From positions 1 through 52,656 of the forward strand of contig JAWOAU010000030.1 in the NCBI GenBank assembly GCA_046498385.1: DNA of 52,656 bases. The letters run 5' to 3'. The notes below the pieces were generated by a model. It saw nothing but the letters and a program-made list of their open reading frames with translations. It was not told the DNA's origin and ran no database searches. The position numbers and the translations under genes are program-made. Source of the stretch: Halarchaeoplasma sp046498385. Lineage in GTDB: Archaea > Thermoplasmatota > Thermoplasmata > Halarchaeoplasmatales > Halarchaeoplasmataceae. Positions 27,083-33,257 of the stretch are shown in pieces; position 1 is the stretch's first letter; each line of letters begins with the position of its first letter.

Positions 27083-27925
27083 CTACGACACCTCCTCATG
27101 AACTTTTACTCTCCACGCGGTTATCATTAAAGGTGGAACAAGGAATAAAAACAGCGACATTGCGTAAAGTCTACTGTCTATATCCAGGGGAAGACCGAAG
27201 CCGTATATCAACTCGAAGGAGTAATGCAGTACGTTCATGGGATTAACGAGGTTCCAGTTAGCAGAGGTGTTGGAGAAAAATTCGGAAACCACAGTTAAGG
27301 AAAAGAGTGTCATGAACGTCCCTATACCGGCATAGGCCTTTCTTTTCGTCAAGGACGAAAGCATCATCCCGTATGGTAAGAACAGAACGGATGCGAAAAA
27401 TCCGGCGATCAAGGTCAACAGCAGGACACGGAACCCCCCGGCGTAATTCGGACCGGTCTGGGTGGCTATGATCATCAACCCCACCACGAAAGTAGGGAGT
27501 GTACAAAAGGTGGACATCACCAAAAAAGCACCCCCGAGCTTGCCTATGATGTATTCCGTGACACCTAGGGGTCTTGAAAAGTATATCACAAAGGACTTGT
27601 TTCGAAGGTCCTGGGAGATCAAGTTAGACGTGACTCCGGCGGATAGTAAAAAAATAAAGACACTAAAAACACCGCTGGTTAGATAGGTCCAACCAAAGAA
27701 ACCTTCGCCTACAAGCATCCATGCGGTCAGTCTTGTATGGGGTGTCATCACAAGAAAGACGCCTGGGAATGCGTGAACCAGCACTATGCCGATTATGAAT
27801 AAAGAGAGTATACCCTTGGAGGAAAAGGACGCTGCTATAACCCTGTAAACAACTGCCGACAGCCGAGTCAGGTATCGAGTTCTTATACCTGACCAATCCT
27901 TGTACTTCACAGGCATCAACGGCAT
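27083..27925 (-). CDS. ABC-2 type transporter permease
   Basis: The 280-residue membrane protein has about six hydrophobic segments and the ABC-2-like loop SNLISQDLRNKSFVIYFSRP between the second and third. It lies 3 bases after the first ATPase of the cluster and 3 bases before the second. Each ATPase and permease pair may form its own exporter, or the four may assemble as one hetero-oligomeric complex. Confidence 0.82.
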   Translation of the reverse strand: MPLMPVKYKDWSGIRTRYLTRLSAVVYRVIAASFSSKGILSLFIIGIVLVHAFPGVFLVMTPHTRLTAWMLVGEGFFGWTYLTSGVFSVFIFLLSAGVTSNLISQDLRNKSFVIYFSRPLGVTEYIIGKLGGAFLVMSTFCTLPTFVVGLMIIATQTGPNYAGGFRVLLLTLIAGFFASVLFLPYGMMLSSLTKRKAYAGIGTFMTLFSLTVVSEFFSNTSANWNLVNPMNVLHYSFELIYGFGLPLDIDSRLYAMSLFLFLVPPLMITAWRVKVHEEVS

Positions 27926-27927
27926 AG

Positions 27928-28860
27928 TTAGGTACCTTCCTTGAATGCCAAAAAGAATACATCTTCCAGGCTCCGAATGTACGGAAGGTATTCTCTAACC
28001 CTAAGGTCATGTTCTAAAACCAGTCTGAAAAATTCTTTACTGCCTTTGTCCCATTCCATGATAATATTTAATTCATTTCCAGATATTTTTGATCTGTAAA
28101 CCTCGTATGATTTTTCAACATATTTTTTAAACAAGGATAGCTCGCCGGGTTCTCCCGTCACCCTGCATTTCATGGCCTTTTCATCGCCCTTGAGTATGTC
28201 TTTCAAAGGACCCGTGCGGAGGTGCCGTCCCTGGTGTATTATCACTATATAATCAGCGGTTCTTTCTATTTCATGTAGCAGGTGTGAACTTATTATCACA
28301 GTCTTTCCGGTATCCCCTATCATAGATATCAACTCCAACATATCCTCTTTACCTTCCGGGTCCATACCTTCCGTCGGCTCGTCTAACAGTAGTATGGGAG
28401 GATCGTGGACCAAGGCCTGGGCGAGTTTGATTCTTTGTTTCATGCCGGTTGAATACGTGCCTATATTCCTGTATCTCTCTTCATTCACCCCTACAAAGTC
28501 CAAAACCTCATGGGCCCGCCAAACCGTATCATCCTTTTCCATCCCGGATATTTTTCCGAAATGAGACACAAGGGATACCGCGTTCATTCCATCGATTAAA
28601 CAGTCGTGTTCCGGCATATACCCTATGTTATCCCGAAGGTAAAGCGTGTGCTTCCAGGGTACCATCCCACGCACCTTCACTTTACCTTTCTCCGGCTTTT
28701 TTAAACCGATGAGAACTTTTATCAACGTACTTTTTCCGGCGCCGTTGGGTCCCAGTAGGCCGGTTATACCGGATGGAAGTGAAACTGAAAAGGAGTCAAG
28801 CGCTACTACCTGGCCGTAGGTTACCCGAAGGTCCCGTATATCTATGGTGGGCCTTTCCAG
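27928..28860 (-). CDS. ABC transporter ATP-binding protein, probably with a CTG start
   Basis: The protein must begin upstream of the in-frame TTG at 28725, because the Walker A motif (LLGPNGAGKST) and the first strands (IDIRDLRVTYGQVVALDSFS) are encoded before it. Reading back, the frame closes at a TGA (28864-28866) with no ATG, GTG or TTG between. The only near-start codon is CTG at 28858-28860, preceded by a very strong GAGGTGGTGA. The resulting 310 residues match the paralogous ATPase at 26166-27080 in length. Other motifs are YSTGMKQRIK, ILLLDEPTEGMDP and VIISSHLL. A base error that hides a normal start is the alternative. Confidence 0.85.
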   Translation of the reverse strand: MERPTIDIRDLRVTYGQVVALDSFSVSLPSGITGLLGPNGAGKSTLIKVLIGLKKPEKGKVKVRGMVPWKHTLYLRDNIGYMPEHDCLIDGMNAVSLVSHFGKISGMEKDDTVWRAHEVLDFVGVNEERYRNIGTYSTGMKQRIKLAQALVHDPPILLLDEPTEGMDPEGKEDMLELISMIGDTGKTVIISSHLLHEIERTADYIVIIHQGRHLRTGPLKDILKGDEKAMKCRVTGEPGELSLFKKYVEKSYEVYRSKISGNELNIIMEWDKGSKEFFRLVLEHDLRVREYLPYIRSLEDVFFLAFKEGT

Positions 28861-28882
28861 TGTTCACCACCTCTATTTTCTA

Positions 28883-29314
28883 TCATAAGTATCTAACCAT
28901 GTTTATACATCTTTCCCCGTCTGTATAAAAATTTTCTATGGTTCCCTGCTGTTGAAACCCTCTTTTCTTGTAAAATAAAATGGCGTTCTTATTAGAAGGT
29001 CTAACTTCAAGTGTTATCTTCTTTGTGCCGTGTTTAGCACAACTGTTTACAAAGGTTTCAAGCATCCTACTTCCTATACCTTTACACCTATGGTCCGGAT
29101 GAATAGCAATCATTAATATCCTAGCACCTTGAGGAGACTCAACAAGGCCACAGATGAAACCGACCACTGCGCCGCCGACGGTGTAAACAAAGAATTCGCA
29201 ATTTCTTGCCTGGTTTATGAAGAGGTACACATCCAAGGAGTAACTTTCCTGTAAAGATATGTTAGCGAGGTCCTGTACGGCCTTTAAATCTTTCATTTGA
29301 AACGGGCGTAGCAT
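28883..29314 (-). CDS. GNAT-family N-acetyltransferase, RimI-like
   Basis: The 143 residues show the GNAT acetyl-CoA binding core, IAIHPDHRCKGIGSRMLETF, followed by ITLEVRPSNKNAILFYKKRGF. The second element is typical of RimI/Naa-type protein N-terminal acetyltransferases. The opening MLRPFQMKDLKAVQDLAN and the length fit. It is read in the same direction as the ABC cluster, with a gap of about 22 bases. Confidence 0.88.
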   Translation of the reverse strand: MLRPFQMKDLKAVQDLANISLQESYSLDVYLFINQARNCEFFVYTVGGAVVGFICGLVESPQGARILMIAIHPDHRCKGIGSRMLETFVNSCAKHGTKKITLEVRPSNKNAILFYKKRGFQQQGTIENFYTDGERCINMVRYL

Positions 29315-29391
29315 GGTTATCTAACCCCTATTTGTAAATTAGGTATTTATCATTTGTCTATTTTTTTGGCAATATTTTAGAAATTCGCCGC

Positions 29392-29450
29392 AATATTTAA
29401 TAGGGTCCGAAGGCGTTGTATACTTGTACAGAGGAGAAAGCGTTAAGGAG
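29392..29450 (+). promoter_or_regulatory. Promoter and ribosome site of a 56-residue protein gene
   Basis: AATATTTAAT at 29392-29401 is a TATA box. AAGGAG at 29445-29450 is a near-perfect Shine-Dalgarno site 7 bases before the ATG at 29458. The quality of both signals is the main evidence that the small gene is real. Confidence 0.55.
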
Positions 29451-29457
29451 TCTTAAT

Positions 29458-29628
29458 ATGTTGGCACACAAAAATGGAGTAAAAGAGCCCCCTGCCGCCG
29501 CTATGCCCGGATCGGAGTTGTCCTCCAAAACTGCCTTTATTCAGTGCCTGGAAAAAACGTTGGAATTCGCTGATGAAGAAGATTTTGCACACTGTGTCGA
29601 GAGAGCGATAGAAACTGTTGGCCCTTGA
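29458..29628 (+). CDS. Small acidic protein of 56 residues, unrecognised
   Basis: The frame starts MLAHKNGVKEPPAAAMPG and continues with a predicted helix pair containing two Cys (FIQCLEKTLEFADEEDF, HCVERAIETVG). I chose the ATG at 29458 over an in-frame ATG at 29416 because of the AAGGAG seven bases upstream; the longer form starts close to the predicted transcription start. I do not recognise a family. It stands alone between a GNAT gene and an aminopeptidase gene with its own promoter. Confidence 0.5.
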   Translation: MLAHKNGVKEPPAAAMPGSELSSKTAFIQCLEKTLEFADEEDFAHCVERAIETVGP

Positions 29629-29663
29629 ACATTTTTCCGATTTATAGTCGAAGATGCAAAAAA

Positions 29664-29674
29664 CTTATTTAAAG
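29664..29674 (+). promoter_or_regulatory. TATA box of the aminopeptidase gene
   Basis: CTTATTTAAAG is an archaeal TATA box. It lies inside the longest version of the open frame, which rules out the upstream ATG and supports a start at 29708. Confidence 0.5.
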
Positions 29675-29707
29675 TGTATCTTTGACCATGATACAGCGGG
29701 ACCCGAT

Positions 29708-30724
29708 ATGATGTCACTTGAACAGAGTAGCAAAATGGCTATACGAACATGTATGGGCATTACAGATGAAGACATAGTTACGATTCTATCCGATAAAAGA
29801 AGTGAAAGTGTAGGCCGTGCTCTACAACGGGAAGCGGAGAAGATAACAAAGCATGTCAACATATTTAGCCTAGAAGATTACGGAGTACGTCCTTTGAACT
29901 ATTTGCCCCATATCATCAAAAAGAGCGCCCGGGCATCCACCGCTACAATCTGGACCGCCGGATCTTTTATTAACGAACTGGAGTCGGTAAGAATGCCTTT
30001 TTGTAAATGTGCTATCAACGGGGGCAGGCACGCGCATATGGTGGGAGTCACCGAATCCATATTTAAGCGGGGACTTTCCGGTGATTACGTAAAGTTATAT
30101 CATTTCACAGAAAAAATCAAAAATATCGTCAAAGATGTGGATACCATACTAATTAAAACCGATAAAGGGACCGACCTCAAGGTAAAGGTGGGGAAATATA
30201 AATGGGTAGCATCTGCGGGCATTTTACATACGTTGGGTACGTGGCACAATCTACCCGACGGGGAAGTATTCACCGCACCCCACAGGATGTCGGGTACCGC
30301 GGTTGTAGATGGGACCCTAGGAGATTATTTTGATAGTAAATACCGCCCCGAACACACTCAAAAATACCCATTGACCCTTGAGATCGAAAACAAAAACAAA
30401 CCGGTTCTAACCAGAATAGAATGTGAAGACCGCGATCTGAAACAGGAATTCGAAGATTACGTTGACCAGGACCCATACTCACGCATAATCGGCGAAATCG
30501 GATTAGGGACTAATTTATTCTTGGAATCTCTTATGGGCAATATGCTCATCGATGAAAAGTATCCCGGTGTACACATAGCCTTCGGAGATCCCATCGGAAA
30601 CATGACCGGAGCCGACTGGAGCTGTCCAACCCACTTGGATGTGATTATGAAAGATTGCAACACGTGGGCAGGGGACCTGCAGATAATGGAAGATGGAGAA
30701 TACCTGATAGACGAGGTAGATTAA
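29708..30724 (+). CDS. M29-type aminopeptidase (aminopeptidase T family)
   Basis: The protein, 338 residues from the ATG at 29708, resembles the leucyl aminopeptidase/aminopeptidase T (M29) group, a dinuclear-metal exopeptidase. Supporting elements are IGEIGLGTN, VHIAFGDPIGNMTG, and the late CPTHLDVIM with the His-x-Asp metal ligands. An in-frame ATG at 29654 lies upstream of a TATA box (CTTATTTAAAG, 29664-29674), so translation must start later; 29708 or 29711 gives a leaderless or nearly leaderless mRNA. The N-terminal domain is divergent, so family membership is fairly sure but specificity is not. Confidence 0.72.
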   Translation: MMSLEQSSKMAIRTCMGITDEDIVTILSDKRSESVGRALQREAEKITKHVNIFSLEDYGVRPLNYLPHIIKKSARASTATIWTAGSFINELESVRMPFCKCAINGGRHAHMVGVTESIFKRGLSGDYVKLYHFTEKIKNIVKDVDTILIKTDKGTDLKVKVGKYKWVASAGILHTLGTWHNLPDGEVFTAPHRMSGTAVVDGTLGDYFDSKYRPEHTQKYPLTLEIENKNKPVLTRIECEDRDLKQEFEDYVDQDPYSRIIGEIGLGTNLFLESLMGNMLIDEKYPGVHIAFGDPIGNMTGADWSCPTHLDVIMKDCNTWAGDLQIMEDGEYLIDEVD

Positions 30725-30763
30725 GGCACAGCTATATGATAAGTGTGTTTTCCAAATATGTCG

Positions 30764-30902
30764 AATTTTGCGAACCTGTCAAGTTTTTAGTGATTTCACA
30801 AATGTTCACGATCCATGAAAATTCATCTAGTATATTATATGCCATCAAGGATCATCAAGAAATGATCAAGTGTCACTAAGAACCTGACAGGCTCAATTTT
30901 GC
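30764..30902. mobile_element. MITE-like element with 22-bp inverted ends and 8-bp target duplication
   Basis: A 123-base element (30772-30894) begins with GAACCTGTCAAGTTTTTAGT and ends with the inverse complement GAGCCTGTCAGGTTCTTAGT; the 22-base ends agree at 19 positions. Both sides carry the same 8 bases, AATTTTGC (30764-30771 and 30895-30902), which is what a transposase leaves as a target duplication. The interior is AT-rich and has no coding frame. The element therefore looks like a non-autonomous transposon mobilised by an insertion sequence located elsewhere. An ordinary transcription terminator would not explain the flanking duplication. Confidence 0.72.
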
Positions 30903-30928
30903 GAAAGACTTATTAACATGTGCATCTA

Positions 30929-30942
30929 TGTACATATGTACA
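30929..30942. promoter_or_regulatory. Perfect 14-base palindrome, possible operator
   Basis: TGTACATATGTACA reads the same on both strands and is followed by another GGTACA. A TATA-like ACTTATTAAC lies about 20 bases upstream, so the layout resembles a plus-strand promoter with a dimeric repressor site. No plus-strand gene follows within the next 600 bases, so its target is unclear. Confidence 0.3.
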
Positions 30943-30989
30943 AAGGTACAAGCGTATCAACATCACGATAATCACCCTCCCTCCCTTTT

Positions 30990-31493
30990 TTAAAATATTT
31001 TGCTCCAGCCTTTAAGTTTTGATATATACTCTTCGCTCAGTCCGTGTTCCTTTGCCCCAGCAAGTATGAGATCCATATATCTTTTTGAAGGTATAACATG
31101 GGTTTTTTCCCTGTACTCCACCGTTCGATTTACCATGTATGTCACCACGGTTTTCCATCTGGATTCCGTTTTTACGGGGAAATATACTCGACTGTAAAGA
31201 CCTATTTCCATGTGCCTTTTTACCACCCTACTTTCGTATCCGTCCAAGGTAGAAAGCTCCGAAGGGTCGACTGTATATATTATACCCTCGACCCAATCAT
31301 CTTCCTCTCCCGGAAGTAGGTCTATTACGCCGCCTTTCCATTCCGTGGAATGCCGTGTGAAGGCGATTTTCCAACCCGGGATGGTACCTACCTTATACCC
31401 TTTTATTTCAACATCTCTTCTTTCCATCTGACCGGTGCTCATGTTGTTTCCATAGGCAAAGTAACTCAACTCTTCTTTATCCATGATATTCAT
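30990..31493 (-). CDS. Gamma-glutamylcyclotransferase-fold protein
   Basis: The 167-residue protein has the features of the GGCT/AIG2-like fold: YFAYGNNMS near the N-terminus (the substrate-binding Y-G-x-N loop), VEGIIYTVDPSELSTLDGYES with the conserved catalytic Glu, and the following V-K-R-H strand. Members act on gamma-glutamyl amides or related groups. A TATA-like sequence (TTATATG on the minus strand, about 31515) lies about 25 bases before the ATG, suggesting a leaderless mRNA. Exact substrate unknown. Confidence 0.72.
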   Translation of the reverse strand: MNIMDKEELSYFAYGNNMSTGQMERRDVEIKGYKVGTIPGWKIAFTRHSTEWKGGVIDLLPGEEDDWVEGIIYTVDPSELSTLDGYESRVVKRHMEIGLYSRVYFPVKTESRWKTVVTYMVNRTVEYREKTHVIPSKRYMDLILAGAKEHGLSEEYISKLKGWSKIF

Positions 31494-31585
31494 TAGTACA
31501 TATGATAGAGCACATATAAGAAATCAGCGCTTACGACAGATAAACATACCCCTTTTTCAACATACTTAGGTAGTATATCATAGAA

Positions 31586-31777
31586 GTGAAAGAAGAATTG
31601 GTGAAAAAGATAGGCGAATTCGTTACCGATTGGATGGTAGAGGATAAGATACCCGAAGTCGGCCTTGTTATAGTTGATAAGTTTACTCGCTTTGGCGGTG
31701 ATGCAGCTTGTAGGAAGGGTCTGATCACGACCGAGGATTTCATATCGAACTATCTACAGGTAGTATACCCTCTCTAG
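31586..31777 (+). CDS. Possible 63-residue protein, unrecognised
   Basis: A GTG-started frame encodes KEELVKKIGEFVTDWMVED, followed by a hydrophobic strand (VGLVIVDKF) and a C-terminal helix. A TATA-like GTAGTATATC lies only about 10 bases before the GTG, with no Shine-Dalgarno site. Amino-acid make-up is protein-like. Downstream (about 31778-31880) a different frame reads on as LLINRLTDIEERRAPMGG, so the gene could be the first half of a frameshifted longer protein. Function unknown. Confidence 0.4.
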   Translation: MKEELVKKIGEFVTDWMVEDKIPEVGLVIVDKFTRFGGDAACRKGLITTEDFISNYLQVVYPL

Positions 31778-31890
31778 CGGTCAGCGAACTGCTGATTAAC
31801 AGACTTACCGATATAGAGGAGAGGAGAGCACCGATGGGGGGTTTAGGGGATTTCTACCGGCACCTGAACGGCGGGAGGCAATCAAATGTA

Positions 31891-33120
31891 TTACTGCAAA
31901 ACTTTACGTATCCTTCCAAGGGCCCAATCTATCTGATCCTTGGTGATCACCAGAGGCGGAGCAAACCTGAGCACTGTCTTTTTCGTGTCCTTGACCAGTA
32001 TACCTTCCTCTTTCAACCTTTCCGCATAGGGCCTGGCCTTTTCTGTTAACTCCACACCGATGAACAGGCCCCTTCCTCTCACTTCTTTTATGGTTGAGTT
32101 GTCTATGGCTTTCAAGCCGTTCCTGAAGTACCGGCCCATTTCCCGTGAATTTTCAACTAAATTTTCTTCTTCAATAACTTCCAACGCCTTTGTTGCAGCC
32201 ACGGTACCTAGAGGGTTACCGCCGAAGGTCGAACCGTGTGAGCCCGGGTCAAAAACTTTCATAACGTCGTCATCGGCGACTATGGCGGAAACGGGATAAA
32301 CCCCGGCGCTCAATGCCTTACCTAATATGTAGATATCAGGAACAACTTCTTCCCAATCACATGCAAACATCTTACCGGTCCTGCCCAGACCAGTCTGTAT
32401 CTCGTCCGCTATGAATAGGACGTTATTTTTTTTACACAACTCTCGTGCCTCTTTTAGATAGCCTGTGGGAGGGAGTATTATACCTCCTTCGCCCTGCATA
32501 GGTTCCACTAAAAATCCCACCGTTTTTGGTCCTATCGCCTTCTCCAGGGCATCTATGTCTCCGAAGGGCACAAGTTTAAACCCTGGTGTGAAGGGGCCGT
32601 ACCCTTCTTTATACTCTGGATTGGTACTGAAAGAGATAACGGTGATGGAACGCCCGTGAAAGTTGTTGGAACAAGCGATTATTTCTCCATCTGGGATATT
32701 CTTTTCAAAGTGGCCCCACCTGCGGGCGGCCTTGATGGCCGTTTCCACTGCCTCGGTTCCCGAGTTCATAGGGAGCACCTTTTCTTTACCGGTCAACTCC
32801 GATACTTTTTTGTAGAAATTACCTAGTTGATCATTCATGAAGGCACGGGATGTTAAAGTGAGGTGATCCGCTTGCTCCTTTAACGCTCTAACGACTTTGG
32901 GATGGCAGTGTCCGTGGCTGACTGCGGAGTAAGCGCTCAGCATATCCATGTACTTGTTTCCTTCGATGTCTTTTACCCAAACCCCTTTTGCCTCGGAGAT
33001 CACCACCGGCAGAGGGTTATAGTTCTTGGCGCCGTACTTCTGAGTTAGTTTTATTATCGCTTCGCTGCCCCCCGGCGGTGTGCATTCTTCTTCATCCTTA
33101 TTTTCTTTTTCAGAGCCCAT
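31891..33120 (-). CDS. rocD: Class III aminotransferase, ornithine aminotransferase type
   Basis: The 409-residue PLP enzyme transfers the delta-amino group of ornithine to 2-oxoglutarate. Visible are the opening SAYSAVSHGHCHPKVVRAL and LTLTSRAFMND-x-LG-x-FY, both characteristic of ornithine aminotransferases. Also present are MNSGTEAVETAIKAAR (PLP phosphate site), FHGRS, VEPMQGEGG, FIADEIQTGLGRTG, and the PLP-binding Lys in ILGKALSAG with the following HGSTFGGNPLG. The acidic N-terminal 17 residues are extra. It lies alone; no other arginine or proline genes are in the window. Acetylornithine aminotransferase is the main alternative. Confidence 0.86.
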   Translation of the reverse strand: MGSEKENKDEEECTPPGGSEAIIKLTQKYGAKNYNPLPVVISEAKGVWVKDIEGNKYMDMLSAYSAVSHGHCHPKVVRALKEQADHLTLTSRAFMNDQLGNFYKKVSELTGKEKVLPMNSGTEAVETAIKAARRWGHFEKNIPDGEIIACSNNFHGRSITVISFSTNPEYKEGYGPFTPGFKLVPFGDIDALEKAIGPKTVGFLVEPMQGEGGIILPPTGYLKEARELCKKNNVLFIADEIQTGLGRTGKMFACDWEEVVPDIYILGKALSAGVYPVSAIVADDDVMKVFDPGSHGSTFGGNPLGTVAATKALEVIEEENLVENSREMGRYFRNGLKAIDNSTIKEVRGRGLFIGVELTEKARPYAERLKEEGILVKDTKKTVLRFAPPLVITKDQIDWALGRIRKVLQ

Positions 33121-33224
33121 GTTATCAGCGATTACCCCGAAAGTGTAGTTGTATTAAAATATTTGTCAGGTTTGTGGATATTTAGCACTTCACTCTGCTT
33201 TTTGTCGAGACCGGAGCGTTAACC

Positions 33225-33241
33225 TTTTATAATTTTATAAG
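33225..33241 (+). promoter_or_regulatory. TATA box deciding the start of the GLUG gene
   Basis: TTTTATAATTTTATAAG ends directly before the first in-frame ATG (33243). Transcription would begin about 33253-33260, so the ATG at 33258 or 33261 is the likely leaderless start. Confidence 0.5.
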
Positions 33242-33257
33242 AATGTGTAAAGTGATA

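Noticed and set aside
30772..30894. Inverted repeat as a transcription terminator
   Set aside because: The arms are 79 bases apart, there is no T-run, and an 8-base direct duplication flanks the arms, which fits transposition better.
31778..31890. Continuation of the 63-residue frame in another reading frame
   Set aside because: The downstream frame looks somewhat coding but runs into the ornithine aminotransferase gene on the other strand, so a frameshifted gene cannot be claimed.
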